Shown: positions 27,121 through 36,519 of the stretch, one piece after another
How positions within the stretch are numbered: position 1 is the stretch's first letter
How the letters are laid out: each line of letters starts with the position of its first letter
NCBI GenBank assembly: GCA_947500435.1
Contig: CANMRV010000007.1
Span: 231,960-295,959, forward strand
From: an uncultured Flavobacteriaceae bacterium
GTDB taxonomy: Bacteria; Bacteroidota; Bacteroidia; Flavobacteriales; Flavobacteriaceae
DNA length: 64,000 nucleotides
Direction: 5' to 3'
Program-made: the position numbers and the translations under genes
The notes under the pieces: generated by a model
What the model was told of the DNA's origin: nothing
Seen by the model: only the letters and a program-made list of their open reading frames with translations
Databases searched by the model: none

Positions 27121-27774
27121 ATGGAACAAATCATTACTATTGGCATTTACATTCATGCATTTTTCGGAGGCCTCGGTCTCCTAACCGGTATCGGAAGTAT
27201 GACGGTGACAAAAGGAGGCAAGCGTCATAAACAGATGGGCAAAGTTTTTGCTATTTCAATGATTACAAGTTGTATCATAATTATACCCATTGCATGGATG
27301 CCCGGCCACAAAAGTCTATTCCTGTTTCTTATTTCCTTATTTACAATTTATCTCGTTTTAATAGGTAGACGTGCATTGACTTTCAAATCACGTAAAAAAC
27401 TCAAAGCAGAATCCATTGATTTGGGTATTTCACTGAGCATGATGGTATTCTCGGTGTTTATGTTAAGCTATGGGATTTATGGTCTCTTCACTCAGGTTCC
27501 TGATAATGTTCTGTACATGGTTTTCGGTGGATTAGGGCTCTTCTTGACAATCAAAAACTTCTTATTTTATAAAAACTTTAAAGCGGAAAAAGACGCTTGG
27601 TTATTGGCACACTTAACACACATGATTGCTGGCATGATTGCTTCTATTACAGCGTTCATTGTTGCAGGGCTCAAATTATGGACCATTACCGCTTGGGTAT
27701 TACCCTCTGTAATTGGAACAGTATATATTATATATTGGCGTCTAAAGATGAAAGGAAAACTTACCAAATCGTAA
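27121..27774 (+). CDS. Seven-helix membrane protein, paralogue 2
   Basis: A 217-residue paralogue of the protein at 21664-22320. Helices and histidines are conserved (IYIHAFFGGLGLLTGIGSM, HKQMGK, PGHKSLFLFL, AHLTHMIAGMIAS), and the last 40 residues (TITAWVLPSVIGTV) are nearly identical. The upstream regions also resemble each other: a nACTTTTG element precedes each ATG by about 22 bases (27091-27098 here). Function unknown. Confidence 0.7.
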   Translation: MEQIITIGIYIHAFFGGLGLLTGIGSMTVTKGGKRHKQMGKVFAISMITSCIIIIPIAWMPGHKSLFLFLISLFTIYLVLIGRRALTFKSRKKLKAESIDLGISLSMMVFSVFMLSYGIYGLFTQVPDNVLYMVFGGLGLFLTIKNFLFYKNFKAEKDAWLLAHLTHMIAGMIASITAFIVAGLKLWTITAWVLPSVIGTVYIIYWRLKMKGKLTKS

Positions 27775-28072
27775 TTTCCTATTCAAATACGACTTCAAGT
27801 GGTTTCTGAGTACCATTTAAATTCAATTAAAATTGATAAAAAAAGCAATAAGGCCTTTTATCCTAATCCTACCGTTTACACAGAATAATAGACAATTTGC
27901 GCGGGGTTTTGTTCCGACGGCACAGTTTTAAAAAGTTTAAAGGTGTGCTTTGTTAAATTCGCTACCTTGGAGGCGAGCAACTCATCTATTTTCGATTCTT
28001 AGTGTGATTGGCGTTCCCTATCAATTTCAATTGGGTTAATTCAACCAAAACAAAATCAACCAAAAAATACGA
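27775..28072. other. Intergenic region before the hybrid sensor gene
   Basis: About 300 bases without a credible gene. It contains a GC-richer island (around 27898-27925, GCGCGGGGTTTTGTTCCGAC) in an otherwise AT-rich stretch, likely part of the leader or control region of the gene at 28073. I see no convincing promoter pair or terminator. Confidence 0.4.
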
Positions 28073-31000
28073 ATGAAAAAAAAACCCAATTCTAAGTATG
28101 TCCTTTGGGTTTTGGCTTTACTATGTAATCTCACCTTTTCTCAAACCAATAAACCTAATATTGAGTATTATACTTTAGAAGACGGGCTTTCACAAGTATC
28201 CTCCAACGATTTATTGCTTGATAGATCAGGGTTTATTTGGATAGCAACACAAGATGGTTTGAACAAATTTGACGGAAATAAATTTGATCATTTTAAATAT
28301 AACGAACAAGATTCATTAACCCTATCAGGTAATTTAATAAACAAATTGCTTGAAGATGTAACGGGTAAAATTTGGGTTGGAACCATAAATAGTGGTTTGA
28401 ATTATTACGATCCCGAACTAGAGCTATTTCAAAGAGTAAAGCTCATAGAATCTTCGAATAGTAATGAAATCATAACGGCCTTAACACAAGACGACCAAAA
28501 TAATATTTGGGTGGGGTCAAGAATTTCAGGGCTTCATAAATTAACCTTTACCGATAACAACGCAATCATTCAAGAAAATTTTCTCAAAGGAAAAGCAATT
28601 ACAGGAATGCTTTTAGATGCTAAACAAAATCTCTGGGTTGGTGATACCAAGGGAAACATCTATAAGTTAAATCCTGATAAATTAAAAATCCCCAGTGCCA
28701 AACCCTTGGCTCAAGTACAAGGTAATGTTCAGGCATTCTACCGTACAGAAAATCATTTATTAATTGGTGGCGATTTTGGGTTTCACCTGTATGATATTGT
28801 CAACCAAAAAGTGCAGCTAATAGAGTTAAGCACAGCTAATGAGATGGCCACGAAACACGTATTGGCCTTTTTGGAAAATGATGAACGTAGTGTCTGGATC
28901 GGAACCGGAAATGGCATTTATCTCTTTGATTGGATTGATCAACGCATTTTGAAGAAAATTCTATATTCTGATGATAAAAAAAACGGACTGAGTAATGGAA
29001 CCGTACAAGCTTTATTAAAAATTTCAAAAAATAAAATATTAGTTGGAACCGCAAACTACCCCAATTTAATTGATTTAGATAAACAGTATTTTAAGAATAT
29101 TTCAAAGAACCAAAGAGGTGAACATTTGTTGAATGACAATGTCATTTTTTCAATTTATAAAGAAGATGATGATCTTTGGATAGGAACTTCAGATGGTGGA
29201 TTGAACCTTATAAGAAAAGATAAAACATATTACTTCAAGCACAATCAAAATACCCTAGATGGATTTTCGGGAACCGTAGTAAGGGCTATTGTTAAGGATG
29301 AGATTAATCAGCGATTATGGTTAGGGACAACCCGCGGATTGAATATGATTAATCTTAAAACATTTGACCCCGATAATCCAAAATTTGTAGTGCTTCAACA
29401 TGATCCAAACAATGAAAACTCTATTAATGGGGATTTTTTAAAAGACCTGGCCCTTGACAAAAACAATAATCTATGGGGCGCAACCTATGGTCATGGTATT
29501 TTTCGGTTGGACTACACTAGTAAAAGTGAATACAACTTTACGAGATATAAAAGTAGTAATACAACACCAAACGCTCTAAACAATGATTATACAGACTGTA
29601 TTAAAGTTGACAAAGAAAATAATATATGGATTGGCACACAGTCCGGACTCTCCAGTTTAAGTTTTGAAACCAATAGGTACAAACAGCCTAAATTCACTAA
29701 TTTTTCAAAAATTGAGAATGACACAACTTCATTGGTTCACAATTCAGTATATGACATACTAATCGATAAAAAAGACCGTGTATGGTTAGGAACTCGCCAT
29801 GGTTTTAGCCAATACTTGGGTAATGGTAAATTTACTTCATGGACGCAGCAAGAGCAGTTTAGCAATGATGTTGTATATAGCATTCAAGATGACAATTATG
29901 GTAATCTTTGGATGGGAACCAATGAAGGAATAGTAAAATACAATCCAGAGCATAACAACTTTAAGCAATTTAATATAGAAGATGGTATTCAAAGTAAGGA
30001 GTTTGATATACATGCTCGATTTCGAGATACTGATGGATTAATTTATCTTGGGGGAATTGGCGGAGTCACCTATTTTCATCCAGATGACCTCGCGCAAATA
30101 GATTTACCAAAGAAGTTGTATTTCTCCTCTCTTCAGGTAAAGGGGAGAGCGATAAAAATCGGCGAAAAATCCTTATTAAAACAAGCATTGCATAAAACCA
30201 AAAGTCTTGAATTTAAACCAGATGAATTTCCTTTCTTTCTTCAATTTTCTTCCATTGATTATAGAATCAATAAAAATGTAAAGTACGGTTACAAGCTTTT
30301 ACCCGCAGATACAGAATGGAATCTTTTGAAAGATCCTGAAATTCAATTTTTGAATCTTCCATCAGGTAAGCACACCCTTCAAGTCAATGGTTTTTCTAGG
30401 GGAGCAGTGTGGGATACCCCTCCATTAGAAATGGAACTTGAAATTCTGCCTCCTTGGTGGTCAACTTGGTGGGCTTATCTTATCTATCTTGGTATCGCAC
30501 TAACAGCAGCCAACAGGTTTTACCGTTTTCAAATTTCAAAAAAATTAGCAGTTGCCGAAAGTGTTCGATTAAAAGAAGTAAACCAACTAAAAAATAGTCT
30601 ATACGATAACATTACCCATGAATTTAGAACTCCACTAACCGTTATACTTGGTATGACCGACTCACTCGAAAGCGAATTACGGACTAAAAGTAATCTTCCA
30701 ATTAATAAAGCGATTGAGATGATTCGTAGAAATAGCAAAAGTTTGTTGTCATTAGTCAACGAAATGCTTGACCTTTCAAAACTAGAAAGCGGTTCAATGG
30801 AGTTGAATTTGGTACAGACTGATGTCATACCGTTTGTAAAATATTTGAGTGAAAGCTTTCATTCCTTAGCCGAAGCGAAGAAAATCAATCTTATGGTGTA
30901 TTCCGAAATCGATGCTTTAGAAATGGATGTTGATGTAAACAAAATGGCATCCATTATTTCCAATTTACTTTCAAATGCGATAAAATTTACACCTGCTAAC

Positions 31001-32131
31001 GGTAAAATAATTGTTCACCTCAACGGAGTAGAGACGGAGGACAGTGCGATATTCTACATAAAAGTTCAGGACAATGGTTTTGGGTTATCAGAGGATAACC
31101 TAACACATCTTTTTGACAGATTCTATCAAGCTGATAACCACTCTTTGCAATATCAAGAAGGAACAGGTATCGGGTTATCTTTGGTGAAAGAATTTGTAAA
31201 ATTAATGAATGGTACTATTAGTGTGGAGAGCACACTAGGGAAAGGAAGTACTTTTACTGTTCAATTGCCAGTATCTAATACCGCAGTTAAAACAGTAGAT
31301 GCAAAAATAAATGTCGCTCCGCCAAATAAATATGCAACTGATTTAGCAAGTTCAGAAATCACAGCTATAAATGAGAATTCGACATTACCATTAGCACTGA
31401 TTATTGAAGATAATGAAGATGTTGCCCATTATTTAAGAACCTGTTTAAAAGGAAAGTATCAACTCATTCATGCCAACAACGGAAATATCGGTGTAGAAAT
31501 GGCGTATGAAAAAATACCAGATATCATAATTAGCGATGTGATGATGCCTGGAAAAGATGGTTATGAAGTATGCGCCTTATTAAAATCTGACGCGCGTACG
31601 GACCATATACCCATTATACTATTAACTGCGAAAGTAACTACTGAAGATCGCCTGACCGGTCTGTCACATGGTGCAGACGCCTACCTAGCAAAACCCTTTA
31701 ACGAAAAAGAATTGTTCATTCGTCTAGATCAACTGCTTTTACTCCGAAAAAAATTAGTAGACAAAATTCAAAAAGATGGCCTGAATAATTTTATAGACAA
31801 ACGTGCAGAAAGTCCAGAAACTAAATTTCTTCAAAAGGTCATTCAATTCGTAAATGAGGATATTAGTAATTCTGATTTTGGCTCAAGTAGCTTAGCATCT
31901 AAATTATATTTGAGCGAGTCACAGGTCTATAGAAAACTTAAAGCTATCACCGACAAATCTACAGCCGTTTTTATAAGGTCAATACGGCTTCAGAAAGCCA
32001 AAAAATTAATTGAAACTACAGACAAAACCATCTCAGAAATCGCGTATGAGACTGGTTTTAACGACCCATCTTGGTTTAGTCGTGCCTTTAGAGAAGAGTT
32101 TGGCTCTGCACCGAGTGATACTCATAAATAA
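28073..32131 (+). CDS. Hybrid two-component system sensor/regulator (HTCS)
   Basis: A 1352-residue one-protein two-component system. Order: signal peptide (1-24); about eleven propeller repeats with the Reg_prop core xLWxGTxxGL (residues 30-690, e.g. GFIWIATQDGLNKFDG, NLWMGTNEGIVKYNP); Y_Y_Y domain (700-790, LPSGKHTLQVNGFSRG); membrane helix (about 797-818); HisKA with ITHEFRTPLTVILG (His849); HATPase with NLLSNAIKFTP and GTGIGLSLVKEF; receiver domain with phospho-acceptor Asp1155 in IIISDVMMPGKDG; C-terminal AraC-type DNA-binding domain (ISEIAYETGFNDPSWFSRAF). The periplasmic propeller senses a ligand, usually a glycan breakdown product. No SusC/SusD or glycosidase genes are adjacent; two leucine-rich-repeat lipoproteins follow instead. 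Confidence 0.95.
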   Translation: MKKKPNSKYVLWVLALLCNLTFSQTNKPNIEYYTLEDGLSQVSSNDLLLDRSGFIWIATQDGLNKFDGNKFDHFKYNEQDSLTLSGNLINKLLEDVTGKIWVGTINSGLNYYDPELELFQRVKLIESSNSNEIITALTQDDQNNIWVGSRISGLHKLTFTDNNAIIQENFLKGKAITGMLLDAKQNLWVGDTKGNIYKLNPDKLKIPSAKPLAQVQGNVQAFYRTENHLLIGGDFGFHLYDIVNQKVQLIELSTANEMATKHVLAFLENDERSVWIGTGNGIYLFDWIDQRILKKILYSDDKKNGLSNGTVQALLKISKNKILVGTANYPNLIDLDKQYFKNISKNQRGEHLLNDNVIFSIYKEDDDLWIGTSDGGLNLIRKDKTYYFKHNQNTLDGFSGTVVRAIVKDEINQRLWLGTTRGLNMINLKTFDPDNPKFVVLQHDPNNENSINGDFLKDLALDKNNNLWGATYGHGIFRLDYTSKSEYNFTRYKSSNTTPNALNNDYTDCIKVDKENNIWIGTQSGLSSLSFETNRYKQPKFTNFSKIENDTTSLVHNSVYDILIDKKDRVWLGTRHGFSQYLGNGKFTSWTQQEQFSNDVVYSIQDDNYGNLWMGTNEGIVKYNPEHNNFKQFNIEDGIQSKEFDIHARFRDTDGLIYLGGIGGVTYFHPDDLAQIDLPKKLYFSSLQVKGRAIKIGEKSLLKQALHKTKSLEFKPDEFPFFLQFSSIDYRINKNVKYGYKLLPADTEWNLLKDPEIQFLNLPSGKHTLQVNGFSRGAVWDTPPLEMELEILPPWWSTWWAYLIYLGIALTAANRFYRFQISKKLAVAESVRLKEVNQLKNSLYDNITHEFRTPLTVILGMTDSLESELRTKSNLPINKAIEMIRRNSKSLLSLVNEMLDLSKLESGSMELNLVQTDVIPFVKYLSESFHSLAEAKKINLMVYSEIDALEMDVDVNKMASIISNLLSNAIKFTPANGKIIVHLNGVETEDSAIFYIKVQDNGFGLSEDNLTHLFDRFYQADNHSLQYQEGTGIGLSLVKEFVKLMNGTISVESTLGKGSTFTVQLPVSNTAVKTVDAKINVAPPNKYATDLASSEITAINENSTLPLALIIEDNEDVAHYLRTCLKGKYQLIHANNGNIGVEMAYEKIPDIIISDVMMPGKDGYEVCALLKSDARTDHIPIILLTAKVTTEDRLTGLSHGADAYLAKPFNEKELFIRLDQLLLLRKKLVDKIQKDGLNNFIDKRAESPETKFLQKVIQFVNEDISNSDFGSSSLASKLYLSESQVYRKLKAITDKSTAVFIRSIRLQKAKKLIETTDKTISEIAYETGFNDPSWFSRAFREEFGSAPSDTHK

Positions 32132-32301
32132 TTAATTATCAGCGTATTAAAATTACTTATTGCATGCTTTTGCAATAATAGTACAAGTTCTTGCTTCTCA
32201 ATTCAAAAGTACTCCTAGTGATTGAAAAAATGGTAAAAGTCATTTTTTTAAAAGCACAATATCATTGTATCATAATTAATGTTCGTTTTAAAACAACTGT
32301 T

Positions 32302-33732
32302 ATGAAAACAATAAAAACAAAAGCATTTGAAATTTTAATATGTCTTTTAATAATAGCTATCGCGGGATGCGGTAAGGATGATGGACCAGAACCTGTTGTT
32401 GAATCTATTCCTGAAGAAAAAACTGCATTGAGCAGCGAAAAACAAATTACAAGTTTTGTTTTTCTAACAAAGGACACTTCTTTTCCTGTCGACTTGGTGG
32501 CAACCTTAGATCAAGAAAATAATATGATTGAAGCCCTCGTACCTTCAGATGCAGATGTTTCGAATCTACTTCCTGAAATTAAAATATCAAATGCTGCTAC
32601 TATAGACAAAACCAACGCTCAGAACTTTACAGAACCTGTATTGTATACTGTAAGCGCAGAAGATGGTACAACAAATAGCTATACAGTAAGCGTTAAACCC
32701 ACATCAATCCAAAAGATTGCACTAAAGCTCATTTTAGAAAACAACCCTGAAAATACGTTAAATTGGGACCTAAAAAACACTATTGATTCTGAATTAGGGA
32801 ACCTGGATGGTGTTACTATTGACGGTGATGGTCTTATAACTGGGCTATTTCTTGATTCTAAAAACATTAGTGAATTACCACCAGAGATTATATTACTATC
32901 TAGTCTTGAACTATTGAAATTAGATGACAATCCAATTACCGAACTTCCTGTTGAAATAGGTCAACTCACGGCTTTAACAGAAATATCTCTGAAAGAAACA
33001 CAACTTAATGCTATACCAGCGGAAATAGGACTTTTAACCAATTTAAATGTCTTATTAATAAAAGGAAACCCGATAACTACACTACCTCCGCAAATTGGGC
33101 TTCTTAAAAATTTGAGTCGCCTAGACCTCGTAAATAACGAAATAACATCTTTGCCACCAGAAATGGGATTCTTATCAAACTTGAATTTTTTAATTGTAGA
33201 AGAAAGCAACTTAGCCGAAATACCCACATCTCTAGCATTTCTTACAACACTCAATGAATTCATTGGTTTAAGTGTTTTACCAACGGCCACTATAGTTTCT
33301 TCAAAAGATGCACTTATAAGTATTTATAGTGCTAACCCTGAAAATACGTTAGAATGGGAAGTTGATAATTTTCCAGATATTGATTTTGATGATGATGGTA
33401 ACCCAACGCTAATCACTATAAATAACAAAAACCTTAATCAAATACCTTTAACGATATCTTCCTTATCAAGTTTGGAAACTTTAAATGCGAATGGAAATAA
33501 CTTGGAGAATCTTCCGGCAACACTCGCGACTATAAATACATTGAGCGTTATAACGGTCGCCAATAATAACCTGAGCACGGTTCCTTCTGAATTTGGAATC
33601 TTAAATAATCTTGCCTTGCTGAGTTTGACCGGAAACCCAATTACCAGTATACCTCAAGAAGTTTGTGACCTACAAACATCAAACGGTGGTATTCTTACCA
33701 TTTTAACCGATCCGGGCAAAGGTTGTAACTAA
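32302..33732 (+). CDS. Leucine-rich-repeat lipoprotein with one DUF5018-like domain
   Basis: A 476-residue lipoprotein (lipobox AIAGC, then GKDDGPEP, an acidic export tail). Residues about 45-125 form a DUF5018-like beta domain (LPEIKISNAATIDKTNA, FTEPVLYTVSAEDGTTNSYT). Leucine-rich repeats of about 23 residues follow (LPVEIGQLTALTEISLKETQ and similar). The C-terminal 60 residues (VANNNLSTVPSEFG, ITSIPQEVCDLQTSN) are nearly identical to the next gene. ATG at 32302 is chosen over an upstream frame start because it begins the signal peptide. Likely a surface-exposed ligand-binding or adhesive lipoprotein. Confidence 0.85.
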   Translation: MKTIKTKAFEILICLLIIAIAGCGKDDGPEPVVESIPEEKTALSSEKQITSFVFLTKDTSFPVDLVATLDQENNMIEALVPSDADVSNLLPEIKISNAATIDKTNAQNFTEPVLYTVSAEDGTTNSYTVSVKPTSIQKIALKLILENNPENTLNWDLKNTIDSELGNLDGVTIDGDGLITGLFLDSKNISELPPEIILLSSLELLKLDDNPITELPVEIGQLTALTEISLKETQLNAIPAEIGLLTNLNVLLIKGNPITTLPPQIGLLKNLSRLDLVNNEITSLPPEMGFLSNLNFLIVEESNLAEIPTSLAFLTTLNEFIGLSVLPTATIVSSKDALISIYSANPENTLEWEVDNFPDIDFDDDGNPTLITINNKNLNQIPLTISSLSSLETLNANGNNLENLPATLATINTLSVITVANNNLSTVPSEFGILNNLALLSLTGNPITSIPQEVCDLQTSNGGILTILTDPGKGCN

Positions 33733-33781
33733 TAATTCAGCAAGGCGGTACAGTAAAATAATAGTCCTCAAAAAAACAGTT

Positions 33782-35617
33782 ATGAAAACATTTCAGCAAT
33801 TCATTCCAAAATTTAACGTGATTTTTTATTCTTTTTTGACCCTCCTATCTCTTGGGTGCAACAAAGACGATGACCCTGTACCCCAAGAAATTATAAAAAG
33901 CATGGAAAAAGAGTTAATAAGTTTCAGTTTTTTATCTTCCAATAATAAGGTAATATCCGCAGATGTAGTTACAAGCATTAATACAATAGCCAAAACAGTA
34001 ACGGCTAGCCTGCCTAGCGACACGCCGTTAACGACTCTGAATCCAACAATCTCAGTATCACCAAAAGCGATTGTAAGTCCCATGGGACCCCAAGATTTCA
34101 CTAATCCTGTGACATATATCATTACCGCAGAAGATGGTAGCACTAGTAGTTTCGAGGCAAGCCTAATTAGTCAAAGTAGCGCAAAACAAATTACAAGTTT
34201 TGTTTTTTTACTTACCAATAACCCTATAGATGTAAATGTAGTGGGCAGTATAAATGAAGAAACCAATACCATAACAGCTACAATGCCAGTTAATACAGAT
34301 GTTACGGGGCTATTACCAGAGATAAAAATCTCTACTCTTGCCACACTAAGTACAAACACAACCAAGGATTTTACTGAACCAGTAGTATATACAATAACCG
34401 CAGAAGATGGCAGTGAAGTAATTTATACAGTAATAATAACTGCATTATTAAGCCAACGGCAAATATTACAAGCCATTTTAGATATTAATCCAGAAACTAC
34501 AGTTGATTGGAATCTTAAAGCAACAGCAAATTTGGGCGATTTAACAGGTATTTCCCTAAATACAGATGATGAAATTATTGAATTAAACTTATCTAATGAA
34601 TCTATTTCTATACTTCCAACAGAAATGGGGCAATTGACCAATTTAATATCATTGGATGTTGGCCAAAACCAACTTACAGAACTACCTTCTGAAATAGGGC
34701 AATTGACCAATTTAGCAAGTTTGAGTTTAGATAATAATCGACTTACTTCTTTACTTCCTGAAATAGGGCAATTGACCAATTTAACGGATTTGACTTTATT
34801 TGAGAATCAACTTACTTCCTTACCTGCAGAAATAGGCCAATTGACCAATTTAACATCATTAAGCGTAAATGATAACCAACTTACAGAACTGCCTCCTGAA
34901 ATAGGGCAATTACGCGATTTAGTCATTTTGTCTTTATCCGGTTCTCAGCTTACTTCTTTACCTGCAGAAATAGGGCAATTGACCAATTTAACATCATTAG
35001 ATGTTGGCCAAAACCAACTTACAGAACTCCCTCCTGAAATTGGATTTCTCACTAACTTGAGTTTTTTGAGTATTAGAAATTCTACTCTCAACACGATTCC
35101 AATAGCCATTTGTAATTTAAAAACATACAATAATCCCAGTATGATTTTTAGAACTGTACTCAATGCTACTTGCACAACTATATCTAAAATAGATGCACTT
35201 ATAAGTATCTATAGCGCCAATCCCGACAACTCATTAGGGTGGAGCGTAGATAATTTTCCCGAGGTGGTATTTAATGACGTTGGCAACCCTGTAAATATTA
35301 CCATGAACAATAAAAACTTGACTAGAATACCCAATTCAATAGCAGAATTTACTGAATTAGAAACTTTAAACGTTAACAGTAACAATTTAGTAAGTCTTCC
35401 AGATACGTTAGCAAATTTGGTAGACTTAAATACCATTACTGTGGCTAACAATAATCTGAGCACGGTACCGTCAGAATTCGGCCAATTAAACAATTTAGCA
35501 CTATTGAGTTTGACACAAAACCCAATTACAAGCATACCACAAGAAGTTTGTGATTTACAAACATCGAATGACGGTATACTAACTATTCTTACTGACCCTG
35601 GTGAAGGATGTAATTAG
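33782..35617 (+). CDS. Leucine-rich-repeat lipoprotein with two DUF5018-like domains
   Basis: A 611-residue lipoprotein (lipobox LSLGC near residue 26, then NKDDDPVP). Two tandem DUF5018-like domains (about 40-125 and 130-220; each ends with a form of TNPVTYIITAEDGS) precede a block of leucine-rich repeats, including near-identical units of 23 residues (ELPPEIGQLTNLTSLDVGQN type), then the C-terminal region shared with the upstream paralogue. It starts 49 bases after that gene and should be co-transcribed. Differences from the paralogue are an extra N-terminal domain and a homogenised repeat array. Confidence 0.87.
   Translation: MKTFQQFIPKFNVIFYSFLTLLSLGCNKDDDPVPQEIIKSMEKELISFSFLSSNNKVISADVVTSINTIAKTVTASLPSDTPLTTLNPTISVSPKAIVSPMGPQDFTNPVTYIITAEDGSTSSFEASLISQSSAKQITSFVFLLTNNPIDVNVVGSINEETNTITATMPVNTDVTGLLPEIKISTLATLSTNTTKDFTEPVVYTITAEDGSEVIYTVIITALLSQRQILQAILDINPETTVDWNLKATANLGDLTGISLNTDDEIIELNLSNESISILPTEMGQLTNLISLDVGQNQLTELPSEIGQLTNLASLSLDNNRLTSLLPEIGQLTNLTDLTLFENQLTSLPAEIGQLTNLTSLSVNDNQLTELPPEIGQLRDLVILSLSGSQLTSLPAEIGQLTNLTSLDVGQNQLTELPPEIGFLTNLSFLSIRNSTLNTIPIAICNLKTYNNPSMIFRTVLNATCTTISKIDALISIYSANPDNSLGWSVDNFPEVVFNDVGNPVNITMNNKNLTRIPNSIAEFTELETLNVNSNNLVSLPDTLANLVDLNTITVANNNLSTVPSEFGQLNNLALLSLTQNPITSIPQEVCDLQTSNDGILTILTDPGEGCN
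34622..35035 (+). repeat. Six tandem 69-bp in-frame repeats coding leucine-rich repeats
   Basis: GAAAT marking the unit start recurs at 34622, 34691, 34760, 34829, 34898 and 34967 (and begins a seventh at 35036), an exact 69-base period with no indels. GGCAATTGACCAATTTA is shared by five of the six units. Units one and six also share TTGGCCAAAACCAACTTAC. Confidence 0.92.
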
Positions 35618-35810
35618 TCGTTTTTCACAAATACTACTAGCAATTGCATGAATAGTGAAAGGCTTTTTTTACGGATTACGCTAACATTGTTCTTTCATAA
35701 AGATAACCTTTCATTTCCTCCAAAGGGTTATTTAAAATTCCCCAGTTATACCATTTAATAAGGACCTCAGAAGTGGTCGTCATGAATAATAACCATTAAA
35801 TACACACAAG

Positions 35811-36320
35811 ATGAAATTTAAAATAACAGTAACAACACTAGCAATTTTCGGAATGTTAATTCTGGTAAACACATCAAAAGTTCACGCACAAGAGGCGAAA
35901 ATCGACTTATTAAATGAGAAGTTTCCAGAAGCACAACAAGAAATAATTGAAACTTTTGGTGCCATTGCCCAAAGTCTTAAAGATGGCGATATGGACAAGC
36001 TAATTTCGTTTCACGCTTATGGGCCAAAGTTTACAGAGTTTAAAAAAGGAGAATCACGTAACGGTGGAGAAGCGAACGAAACTTTTGAACGCACAGTTTT
36101 TGGAGGTGTCACTGAAGTGGTGAAATTCGATGCGAAAGATATGCAAATCGCTGTTTACGGTGAGGTCGCCAATGTAACTTTTCATTCCGATTTTCATTTG
36201 AAATTTGGTGAGGACTTGGCGATTATAAATGACCAAATTACCCTATTGTTCTTGAAGACCAATGATGGCTGGAAAATAGTTCACGAACATCATTCCCCTT
36301 TGAAAAAAGAGGAAGGTTAA
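35811..36320 (+). CDS. NTF2/SnoaL-like small secreted protein, paralogue 2
   Basis: A 169-residue paralogue of 25128-25631, about three-quarters identical in the domain (FGAIAQSLKDGDMDKLISFH, LLFLKTNDGWKIVHEHHSPL). Here the N-terminus is a cleavable signal peptide (ending VHAQE) without a lipobox cysteine, so this copy is predicted soluble in the periplasm while the other is lipid-anchored. Function unknown; the pair flanks the hybrid-sensor region. Confidence 0.75.
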   Translation: MKFKITVTTLAIFGMLILVNTSKVHAQEAKIDLLNEKFPEAQQEIIETFGAIAQSLKDGDMDKLISFHAYGPKFTEFKKGESRNGGEANETFERTVFGGVTEVVKFDAKDMQIAVYGEVANVTFHSDFHLKFGEDLAIINDQITLLFLKTNDGWKIVHEHHSPLKKEEG

Positions 36321-36519
36321 AAATACTTTCAACAAACCACCTACAACCGATTGCTTAGTTTCTGCCTACCTAGAAACTCCGTTTGGTTTAATCATGGAAT
36401 CAGCTTTATAGCCATGTTATTATAAAAACAAATTTTTAATCAGGTCGGATGGTCTAGGTAGGGCATTTCGAACTGTGGATGTTATCAAATCGGCATTAAA
36501 AAACAATTATGAAACTCGT

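Noticed and set aside
28073..32131. Hybrid sensor taken as proof of a polysaccharide utilisation locus
   Set aside because: No SusC, SusD, sulfatase or glycoside hydrolase gene lies within the neighbouring 10 kb on either side.
32191..32301. Extended N-terminus of the first leucine-rich-repeat lipoprotein
   Set aside because: It would bury the signal peptide and lipobox inside the protein.
34622..35035. Regular 69-bp direct repeats, considered as a CRISPR-like array
   Set aside because: The repeats are contiguous with no unique spacers, stay in one reading frame and encode leucine-rich repeats.
33826..35535. Long open frames on the minus strand opposite the leucine-rich-repeat gene
   Set aside because: They repeat with the same 69-base period and contain no recognisable protein; they are by-products of codon use in the repeated gene.
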